DNA of 8,413 nt from Acidobacteriota bacterium (GTDB lineage Bacteria; Acidobacteriota; Blastocatellia; Pyrinomonadales; Pyrinomonadaceae). The stretch lies in contig JAEZIT010000131.1 of NCBI GenBank assembly GCA_023436495.1, positions 1-8,413 of the forward strand. The letters run 5' to 3'. The notes beneath the pieces were generated by a model. The model was given only the letters and a program-made list of their open reading frames with translations, ran no database searches and had not been told where the DNA came from. Shown piece after piece: positions 1 to 5,956 of this stretch. The position numbers and the translations under genes were made by a program. Each line of letters opens with the position of its first letter. Within the stretch, counting starts at the first letter, position 1.

Positions 1-659
1 GAATGGCACAGGCCGAACGCGGTTTGGCTGAATTGCGGGGCTGCGTCGACACCATCATCACGATCCCCAATTCGAAGCTTCGCGAGGTCGAGGAAAAGAT
101 CACGATAATGGATGCATTCCGCCGGGCGGATGAAATTCTATTGCAGGCAGTTCAGGGCATCACGGACCTGATCACCACGCCGGGTATCATCAATCTCGAT
201 TTCGCGGATGTTACCACCGTTATGCGCGGCAAGGGCGTGGCGCTGATGGGCATCGGTACCGCGAGCGGTGAAGATGCCGCTTCAAAAGCAATGCGTGCGG
301 CGCTTGATTACAAATTGCTTGAGGAAAATTCGATAAAGGGCGCAAAGGCCGCGTTGATCAACGTAACCGGCGGCGAGCACATGCCGCTCGGCGAGGTCGA
401 GGACGCGATCGGCATGATCGAAGCCGAAGCCGACGAGAACGCCGATATCATTTGGGGCAACGTCATCAAACGCGATTCCCACGATGAGATCACCGTGACG
501 GTCATCGCGACGGGATTCGACAGCCACGTTCAGCGCATGCAGCCGCTGCCGCTGACGCATGAGGTAAATGCGGTCTCGAGTTCGTCGTATCCGTCATATG
601 AACCCGAGCATGAAGACAACCTCGACGTTCCGACCTTTATTCGCCGGCAAGCCGACTAA
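1..659 (+). CDS. ftsZ: Cell division protein FtsZ, C-terminal part (5' end outside window)
   Basis: FtsZ is the tubulin-like GTPase that polymerises at mid-cell into the division ring. The reading frame is open from the left edge, so the N-terminal nucleotide-binding half lies outside. The two leading bases GA fit the end of an Arg codon, as expected before the MAQAE segment of FtsZ. The first visible Met (position 3) is internal, not the start. Numbering from it, the T7 synergy loop is seen as GIINLDFADV (about residues 61-70), with the Asn and Asp residues that complete the GTPase site of the neighbouring subunit. It is followed by the VMRGKGVALMGIG strand and the C-terminal beta domain to about residue 171. 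A short variable linker (about 35 residues, Ser/Tyr/Glu-rich) leads to the conserved tail NLDVPTFIRRQ, the docking peptide for FtsA/ZipA-type partners. The gene ends in TAA and is followed within 30 nt by a strong terminator, so it is probably the last gene of its unit. Identification is secure. Confidence 0.97.
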   Translation, partial: MAQAERGLAELRGCVDTIITIPNSKLREVEEKITIMDAFRRADEILLQAVQGITDLITTPGIINLDFADVTTVMRGKGVALMGIGTASGEDAASKAMRAALDYKLLEENSIKGAKAALINVTGGEHMPLGEVEDAIGMIEAEADENADIIWGNVIKRDSHDEITVTVIATGFDSHVQRMQPLPLTHEVNAVSSSSYPSYEPEHEDNLDVPTFIRRQAD

Positions 660-685
660 CCGGCGAAACTTATCACGCAGAAGTT

Positions 686-714
686 ACGGGAGCTTTCGGC
701 TCCCGTTTCTTTTT
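686..714 (+). terminator. Intrinsic terminator after ftsZ
   Basis: A perfect 8-bp GC-rich stem (ACGGGAGC at 686-693 with GCTCCCGT at 699-706) closes a 5-nt loop. It runs directly into the T-rich tract TTTCTTTTT (706-714). It lies 27 nt after the ftsZ stop and before pdxA, so it should separate the ftsZ unit from pdxA. Confidence 0.9.
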
Positions 715-723
715 GCGTGCATT

Positions 724-738
724 TGATCTAGCATTTAG
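724..738 (+). promoter_or_regulatory. Possible -10 region of pdxA, leaderless-like
   Basis: TAGCAT (729-734, 4 of 6 matches to TATAAT) lies 7 nt before the pdxA ATG, so a transcript starting at normal distance would begin at or next to the start codon. There is no good -35 at 17-bp spacing, since the terminator T-tract occupies that place. There is also no Shine-Dalgarno beyond a weak AGAAG touching the ATG. The 15-mer 724-738 matches the region before valS (3221-3235) at 11 of 15 bases, which is the main reason to list it. This is inference only. Confidence 0.28.
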
Positions 739-741
739 AAG

Positions 742-1755
742 ATGACCGGAACCGACGACACTTATATCGAAGATCTGCCGAGAATAGGAATAACGATGGG
801 CGACGCTGCGGGCATCGGATCCGAGATCGTCCTGAAATCGATCGCATCGGACGAAATTACCGCGAAATGCCGTCCGATCATCGTCGGCGATCTCCGGTTT
901 TTGCAGGCACTTTCCGAAAGGCTCGGCCTGAAACTGTCGCTAACTGCCGACGGAACGCCGGGCGACGGTTCAATTCCGGTCCATGATCTCGGCAATCTGC
1001 GCGACGGCTTTCCGATCGGCAAGGATTCGGCCGTCACGGGCCGCGCGTCTGCCGAGTATATAACCGCCGCGGTCGATCTGTGGCGCAGCGGTGTGATCGA
1101 CGCCATCGCGACGGCTCCCATCAGCAAGAAGGCGATCGCCATGGGCGGTTATGATTTTCCGGGACACACGGAATTTCTCGCGGACCTGACCGAAACTAAG
1201 AAATTCGCAATGAGCTTTTTCGCCGGCGAGCTCCGTGTAGTGCTGCTTTCGACGCACGTCCCGCTCAGCGACGCCATCGGGCTCGTAAAGAGCGGCCCGC
1301 TCGCCGCGCTTATTCGGTTTACCTACGAACAGCTTTCAGGCTTGCTTGGCAGGCCGGTTTCGATCGCGGTCGCCGGGTTGAACCCGCACGCGTCGGAACA
1401 CGGATTGTTTGGCAGCGAAGAGGCGAATGAGATCATACCCGCGATCGAAATAGCTCGTGCCGACGGCATAATTGTCTCGGGGCCGTATTCGCCGGACACT
1501 ATTTTTCTCAGGGCGCACCGCGGCGAATTCGACGCGGTCATCGCCTGCTATCACGACCAGGCCACGATCGCAGTAAAATGCCTTTCATTCGGGCACGGCG
1601 TGAATGTGACGCTCGGGCTGCCGTTGATCAGGACGTCGGTCGATCACGGAACTGCATACGATATCGCGGGAAAAGGCGTGGCGGACGCCTCGAGCATGTC
1701 GGCTGCCGTCAACCTTGCAGCCGAACTCGTTTCGATTCGCACGCGGCTGCGTTAA
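742..1755 (+). CDS. pdxA: 4-hydroxythreonine-4-phosphate dehydrogenase (PdxA)
   Basis: PdxA oxidises 4-phosphohydroxy-L-threonine with NAD+. The product decarboxylates to 3-amino-2-oxopropyl phosphate, which PdxJ uses to make pyridoxine 5'-phosphate in the DXP-dependent vitamin B6 pathway. The enzyme is cytosolic and dimeric. At 337 residues it has the usual length. Visible family motifs are the N-terminal GITMGDAAGIGSE (16-28), GHTEF (141-145) with the substrate-contacting His142/Thr143, and the three metal-binding histidines: His172 in THVPL, His216 in LNPHASE and His271 in CYHDQ. The terminal DHGTAYDIAGKG (301-312) is also present. The start is firm: an in-frame TAG lies at 736-738, and ATG 742 is the first start after it. 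Both prolines usual in the first motif (GDPAGIGPE) are replaced, by Ala and Ser. The relatives PdxA2 and 4-phospho-D-threonate/erythronate dehydrogenases share the fold, but no sugar-acid kinase gene lies beside it, so biosynthetic PdxA is the better call. Confidence 0.92.
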   Translation: MTGTDDTYIEDLPRIGITMGDAAGIGSEIVLKSIASDEITAKCRPIIVGDLRFLQALSERLGLKLSLTADGTPGDGSIPVHDLGNLRDGFPIGKDSAVTGRASAEYITAAVDLWRSGVIDAIATAPISKKAIAMGGYDFPGHTEFLADLTETKKFAMSFFAGELRVVLLSTHVPLSDAIGLVKSGPLAALIRFTYEQLSGLLGRPVSIAVAGLNPHASEHGLFGSEEANEIIPAIEIARADGIIVSGPYSPDTIFLRAHRGEFDAVIACYHDQATIAVKCLSFGHGVNVTLGLPLIRTSVDHGTAYDIAGKGVADASSMSAAVNLAAELVSIRTRLR

Positions 1756-1778
1756 ACACGGCCGTCGGACTCTTTATC

Positions 1779-1808
1779 TTGACGAAGAGCTTTTCAAAAT
1801 GCTAGCTT
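1779..1808 (+). promoter_or_regulatory. Candidate promoter for the receiver-domain gene
   Basis: The -35-like TTGACG (1779-1784, 5 of 6) is followed after 18 bp by TAGCTT (1803-1808, 3 of 6). The -10 is preceded by TG and one base (1800-1802), giving an extended -10. The predicted start near 1815 would leave a leader of about 57 nt. The -10 is weak, so this is a tentative call. No terminator is visible between pdxA and this point, so read-through from pdxA is also possible. Confidence 0.33.
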
Positions 1809-1854
1809 TCAAATCGGCAAAGGAATTTCCCCGCGTTGGTTTCATAAGCAAAAC

Positions 1855-1860
1855 AAGGAG
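1855..1860 (+). promoter_or_regulatory. Shine-Dalgarno site fixing a GTG start
   Basis: AAGGAG lies 11 nt before GTG at 1872. It is the only strong Shine-Dalgarno among the starts in this window. It supports GTG 1872 as the true start, consistent with the receiver fold beginning a few residues later. Confidence 0.75.
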
Positions 1861-1871
1861 CAAGATCAACT

Positions 1872-3155
1872 GTGTCAAACCGTAAGCTGCTGCTGGCAGA
1901 CGATTCCGTGACCATTCAAAAGGTCGTCAATCTTACGTTCGCGGACGAAGGCATCGATGTAATGACCGCTTCGGACGGGGACGCGGCGATGCAGATGATC
2001 GAATCCAACCCGCCTGACATCGTTCTCGCGGATGTTCACATGCCCGGCCTGAACGGCTACGAGGTTTGCGAACTCGTCCGTGCGAATCCAGCGACGGAGA
2101 ATATTCCGGTCGTGCTGTTGGTTGGCTCGTTCGAGCCGTTCGACGAAGAGCAGGCACGGCTGGTCGGCGCGACCGAACACCTTACGAAGCCGTTCGAATC
2201 GATCCGCGGCCTGGTCGCAAGGGTCTCGGAATTGCTGGAATCACAGCCCGATGTCAGCGAACCTGATGCAGCGGAAGCACATCCGGAATCCGAAGCGGCC
2301 GCTGCTCCGGAAATTCAGGATATCGATAATCTTTACCGGGACAGTTTCAGCGACCTTTCCGAACATCTGCCCGGAAAGTCGGGTGGCCAGGACCTCGGCG
2401 ATCCCGGAATGGACGACGAGATGATCGAGACGACGTTCCTCTCGCCGCAGCACGAAGATACGCAAACCATCGATGAGGTCGTAGAAATCCCCGCCGAAAT
2501 TCCCGCGGATATTGCGGAGGCACCTGCTGAAATTGAATACGCGGAACCCCTGGAGTTAGATCGGTCCGAAACGCCCGCCGAATGGGAAACGGCACCCGTT
2601 GAGACGCAACCCGAACCCAGCCAATTCGCTGACACGCTTGAGTTTACGAATGAGCCCGAACCGTCGCCGGCTCAGGACGAAGCCGTGACCGGCGAGCCCG
2701 AAGCGCCCGCGGAAGAAAGTTATTTCACACCGGTCGAGACTCCGCCGGTGGTCGAAGGCGCGGAATCGGGATATTGGAACGGCGAAAGCTTCGAAGCCCC
2801 GGAGCACGACGGCGAATTGTCCGACACGCCCGCGGCACAGCCCGAACCGAATCAATCCTATTCTGCAACAGCCGAAGAGCACACCGCGGAGCGATCGGAG
2901 ACCGCGCCCGACATCAACATCGAAGACAGCGACCTGCTCGACATTCCGCCCGCTGACGCCGAACCGCTCCAAGCGGCTGGTGACGCTGCGGCAGAATTAC
3001 CCGCACATCGCGGCCTTTCATCCGATGAGATCGATGAGATAGCAACCCGCGTCGCGGCGAACATATCGCCGGAAATGGTCAAAGAACTTGTTCGGCCGAT
3101 GGTCGTACAGATCGTCGAGGACGTCACCGCGCGGCTTAGGAGCAAGACAGACTAA
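1872..3155 (+). CDS. Atypical response regulator: receiver domain, long acidic linker, C-terminal helical segment
   Basis: A 427-residue protein. Residues 4-123 form a CheY-like receiver: the acidic pair Asp10/Asp11, phosphoacceptor Asp54 in VLADVHMPG, and Lys106 in LTKPF are all present. The switch positions are unusual. The conserved Thr/Ser is Val84 (in VVLLVGSF), and the usual aromatic before LTKPF is His103, so phosphorylation may be possible but classic Thr/Tyr signalling is not. Residues about 124-378 are low-complexity, rich in Glu, Pro and Ala and probably disordered. Between Lys169 and Arg380 only two basic residues occur (Arg231, Arg341), and a short PAEI-type repetition lies at 206-222. 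The C-terminus (about 380-425) is predicted helical, with LSSDEIDEIATRVA and SPEMVKELVRPMV. Similar tails occur on receiver proteins of Acidobacteria and Myxococcota, from memory of the family. There is no DNA-binding, GGDEF or kinase domain and no membrane segment. It is not beside a kinase gene. The output is unknown; a scaffold or polarity/motility-type regulator is a guess. The GTG start has a good Shine-Dalgarno. Confidence 0.85.
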   Translation: MSNRKLLLADDSVTIQKVVNLTFADEGIDVMTASDGDAAMQMIESNPPDIVLADVHMPGLNGYEVCELVRANPATENIPVVLLVGSFEPFDEEQARLVGATEHLTKPFESIRGLVARVSELLESQPDVSEPDAAEAHPESEAAAAPEIQDIDNLYRDSFSDLSEHLPGKSGGQDLGDPGMDDEMIETTFLSPQHEDTQTIDEVVEIPAEIPADIAEAPAEIEYAEPLELDRSETPAEWETAPVETQPEPSQFADTLEFTNEPEPSPAQDEAVTGEPEAPAEESYFTPVETPPVVEGAESGYWNGESFEAPEHDGELSDTPAAQPEPNQSYSATAEEHTAERSETAPDINIEDSDLLDIPPADAEPLQAAGDAAAELPAHRGLSSDEIDEIATRVAANISPEMVKELVRPMVVQIVEDVTARLRSKTD

Positions 3156-3180
3156 TATCACCGCTGACGCGACACATATT

Positions 3181-3226
3181 CGGTTAGTTTTCGTTTTTCG
3201 AGATGAAAGCTAACCGTTTTTGTTTT
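3181..3226 (+). terminator. Intrinsic terminator after the receiver gene
   Basis: Stem 3181-3192 (CGGTTAGTTTTC) pairs with 3205-3216 (GAAAGCTAACCG) over 12 positions, with one G-T wobble, around a 12-nt loop. The tract TTTTTGTTTT (3217-3226) follows at once. It lies 25 nt after the stop codon and isolates valS from the upstream gene. Confidence 0.9.
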
Positions 3227-3231
3227 AGAAT
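3203..3231 (+). promoter_or_regulatory. Candidate valS promoter nested in the upstream terminator
   Basis: TAGAAT (3226-3231, 5 of 6 matches to the -10 consensus) has ATGAAA (3203-3208, 4 of 6 to TTGACA) at exactly 17-bp spacing. The -35 half lies in the loop and downstream arm of the terminator hairpin. A start near 3238 would give a leader of about 12 nt before the valS ATG at 3250. No Shine-Dalgarno is present in the AT-rich leader. The candidate rests on hexamer matches only. Confidence 0.42.
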
Positions 3232-3249
3232 TTAACTTTTATTTATCTT

Positions 3250-5952
3250 ATGGAGATCGCAAAAGCCTACAATCCCGCCGAAGCCGAGCAGAATCATTAT
3301 CAACGCTGGGAATCGAACGGATTTTTCACACCGGAAATAAATCAGGACCCGAACGCGGAATCGTTCTCGATCGTGATTCCGCCGCCGAACGTGACCGGAT
3401 CGCTGCATATGGGCCACGCTCTGCAGCACACGCTGATGGACACGCTGGCACGCTGGAAACGGATGCTCGGCTATCGCACGCTGTTCCTTGTCGGTGTCGA
3501 TCACGCGGGCATTTCGACCCAATTAATGGTCACGCGGCAGCTGAAAAAGGACGAGCACAAAACGCCGCAGGACATCGGCCGCGAAGCCTTCACCGAACGT
3601 GTCTGGGAATGGAAGAACAAGTACGGCGGCGAAATTACCAAACAGATCCGGCGCGAAGGCCTGTCGGTCGATTGGACGCGCGAACGATTCACGATGGACG
3701 AAAGCCTTTCACGTGCGGTCCGCGAAGTGTTCGTCCGCCTGTACGAAGAAGGCTGGATATACCGCGGAACGCGCATCGTAAATTGGTGCCCGCGCGATAA
3801 AACGGTGCTGTCCGACCTCGAGGTAAAAGAAGAAAAGGCGAAGGACGGCAAGCTCTACTATCTGCAATATCCGATCGTCGATTCCGGCCGCAAATTGACG
3901 GTCGCGACGACGCGTCCCGAAACGATGCTCGGCGATACGGCCGTCGCCGTCAATCCCGAAGACGAACGCTACAGCGAACTGGTCGGAAAGACGATCGCGC
4001 TGCCGCTGACGGGCAGGCAGATCCCGATCATCGCCGACGAATATGTCGAATCCGAATTCGGCACCGGAGCGGTGAAGATCACCCCGGCGCACGACCCGAA
4101 CGATTGGGAGATCGGCGAACGCCACGGCCTCGAAAAATTGGTCGTGATGAACGACGACGCCACAATGAACGAAGCCGCCGGAGCCGATTTCGCCGGATTG
4201 GACCGTTTCGACGCCCGGGCAAAGGTAATCGAGAAATTCGAAGAACTCGGCCTTCTCGAAAAGGTCGAGGATTACGAACTTACGCTGCCTCATTGCGAAC
4301 GTTGCAAAACGGTCATCGAACCGCTGCTCTCCGAACAGTGGTTCGTCAAAATGGACGAAATGCGCGACATGGCGCTCGGGCTGATGCGCGAACAGAATTA
4401 TCCGCGATTTTTCCCGGAAGTTCCGCATAAAAAGGTTTACACAACCTGGCTCGAGAATCTGAAGGACTGGACGATCTCTCGCCAGCTCTGGTGGGGGCAT
4501 CAGATCCCGGCGTGGTACGACGCGAACGGCAATGTTTATGTCGCGCGTACTGCCGAAGAGGCGTTCGAACAGGCAGGTACCGAAGACCTGACGCAGGACG
4601 GCGACGTCCTGGACACGTGGTTCTCGTCGGCGCTCTGGCCTTTCTCGACGCTCGGCTGGGACGGCGAAACGACGGAAACCGACGATCTGAAGGCATTCTA
4701 CCCGACGGACGTGCTCGTCACCGGCCGCGACATTATTTTTCTGTGGGTTTCGCGAATGGTGATGACCGGGATGAAGTTCATCGGCGAACGCCCGTTCGAC
4801 GACGTCATCATTCACGGTACCGTTCTCGACAAGAACGGCCAGCGAATGTCGAAGACCAAGAACAACGGTATCGACCCGCTGGACGTTTTCGCCAAATACG
4901 GCGTCGATGCGACGCGGATGACGCTTGCCGGTTCGGCGACCGGTGTCGATTTCGCTTGGCGCGACGAACGCGTCGAATCGTTCCGAAATTTCGCGAACAA
5001 GATATGGAACGCGACGCGATTTTGCCTGATGAATTCCGAAGGCGCCTCGGTCGAGCCGTCGTCGCTGGCGATCGGCGAAAATGACAGCATTGCCGACCGC
5101 TGGATCGTTTCGCGGCTGAACAAAACCGCCAAAGCGGTAAACTACGCGCTGCAAACGTATCAATTTCACGAAGCCGTCCAACTCTTGTACCACTTTTTTT
5201 GGGACGATTTCTGCGATTGGTATATCGAACTCGTCAAGGACGAGATCAGCGGCGAGGTTTCGTCGCCGGCGGTCCACGCCGCGCGTACGCGTATCCTGAC
5301 CATTCTTGAACAGGCGCTCCGGATGCTGCATCCGTTCATGCCGTACCTTACGGAAGAGCTGTGGCAGAAATTGCCGGGTGTCTCGAACGGGCTTCACGCC
5401 CCGGCGTATGCGTCCGCCGAAGGTACGATCATGCTGACGGCGTTTCCGCGCGGCGACGAAGCACTGATCGACGAAAAGGCCGAATCCGAGATGAATTCGG
5501 TCATCGAACTCATTTCGAAGGTCAGGAACATCCGCTCCGAAATGAATATCAAACCGAGCGAAAAGGTCGCGGTCCACGCCGCCGCCGAACCGGCGATGCA
5601 AAAGGTCTTCGTCGACAACATGGCGCAGATCCTGAAGCTCGCGCGTGCTGAATCGCTCGTCATCGGCGATAAACTCGACACTCCGAAAGCCTCCGCAAAG
5701 GCCGTGCTCACGGGAAATGCCGAGATCGCCATCCCGCTCGAAGGCCTGATAGATTTTGACAAGGAACGCGAAAGGCTGCAAAATCAACTCGCTAAACTAG
5801 ATACGGAACTGCAGCGGCTCAACGGACAGCTTTCCAATCAGAATTTCGTCGAAAAGGCGCCTGCGGAAAAAGTAAAGGAATTGCGGGACCGAAAAGCCGA
5901 GATCGAGCAGCAGTCGGCAACATTGAACGGCAATCTCGAATCGCTTGGATAA
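3250..5952 (+). CDS. valS: Valyl-tRNA synthetase
   Basis: A class I aminoacyl-tRNA synthetase that charges tRNA-Val with valine in the cytosol and hydrolyses mis-charged threonine. At 900 residues it is full length. Domains in order: a Rossmann catalytic core with PPNVTG (45-50) and the HIGH-type HMGH (53-56), then the CP1 editing domain (about 210-345) with TTRPETMLGDTAV (220-232) and FGTGAVKITPAHDPND (270-285). The core resumes with WTISRQLWWGHQIP (407-420), DTWFSS (455-460) and the KMSKS loop at 532-536. The anticodon-binding helix bundle is about 613-745, with WDDFCDWYIE at 651-660, and a C-terminal coiled-coil arm is about 835-895. The KMSKS loop reads RMSKT. The CP1 zinc-type cysteines are Cys180, Cys349 and Cys352, with Asp183 at the place of the fourth. 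The start is clear from alignment with the family N-terminus, although no Shine-Dalgarno precedes it. nadC begins 4 nt after its stop, suggesting one transcript. Confidence 0.98.
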   Translation: MEIAKAYNPAEAEQNHYQRWESNGFFTPEINQDPNAESFSIVIPPPNVTGSLHMGHALQHTLMDTLARWKRMLGYRTLFLVGVDHAGISTQLMVTRQLKKDEHKTPQDIGREAFTERVWEWKNKYGGEITKQIRREGLSVDWTRERFTMDESLSRAVREVFVRLYEEGWIYRGTRIVNWCPRDKTVLSDLEVKEEKAKDGKLYYLQYPIVDSGRKLTVATTRPETMLGDTAVAVNPEDERYSELVGKTIALPLTGRQIPIIADEYVESEFGTGAVKITPAHDPNDWEIGERHGLEKLVVMNDDATMNEAAGADFAGLDRFDARAKVIEKFEELGLLEKVEDYELTLPHCERCKTVIEPLLSEQWFVKMDEMRDMALGLMREQNYPRFFPEVPHKKVYTTWLENLKDWTISRQLWWGHQIPAWYDANGNVYVARTAEEAFEQAGTEDLTQDGDVLDTWFSSALWPFSTLGWDGETTETDDLKAFYPTDVLVTGRDIIFLWVSRMVMTGMKFIGERPFDDVIIHGTVLDKNGQRMSKTKNNGIDPLDVFAKYGVDATRMTLAGSATGVDFAWRDERVESFRNFANKIWNATRFCLMNSEGASVEPSSLAIGENDSIADRWIVSRLNKTAKAVNYALQTYQFHEAVQLLYHFFWDDFCDWYIELVKDEISGEVSSPAVHAARTRILTILEQALRMLHPFMPYLTEELWQKLPGVSNGLHAPAYASAEGTIMLTAFPRGDEALIDEKAESEMNSVIELISKVRNIRSEMNIKPSEKVAVHAAAEPAMQKVFVDNMAQILKLARAESLVIGDKLDTPKASAKAVLTGNAEIAIPLEGLIDFDKERERLQNQLAKLDTELQRLNGQLSNQNFVEKAPAEKVKELRDRKAEIEQQSATLNGNLESLG

Positions 5953-5956
5953 ATTT

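Noticed and set aside
1756..1871. Possible small gene, terminator or leader element between pdxA and the receiver gene
   Set aside because: I saw only a GCTAGC palindrome and a tentative promoter, with no stable hairpin plus T-tract. The frame running 1578-1805 is an out-of-frame shadow of pdxA.
2487..2537. PAEI/PADI repetition in the receiver linker as a tandem repeat
   Set aside because: Only two or three imperfect copies, in keeping with generally biased Glu/Pro/Ala composition; not a real repeat array.
2556..2972. Minus-strand open frames rich in Phe, Gly and Arg opposite the acidic linker
   Set aside because: They are the mirror of Glu/Pro/Ala-rich codons (GAA, CCG, GCG) in the real gene; the low-complexity composition is explained by that.
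3709..5787. A 692-codon open frame on the minus strand inside valS
   Set aside because: It is wholly antisense to a secure valS. Strong GC-rich third-position bias leaves few stops in this antisense frame. Its translation is rich in Arg, Asp, Val and Phe with no recognisable motif, and no promoter or Shine-Dalgarno was seen.
5945..5947. TTG start for nadC
   Set aside because: It would overlap valS by 8 nt, lacks a Shine-Dalgarno, and adds four residues outside the family core; ATG 5957 is better.
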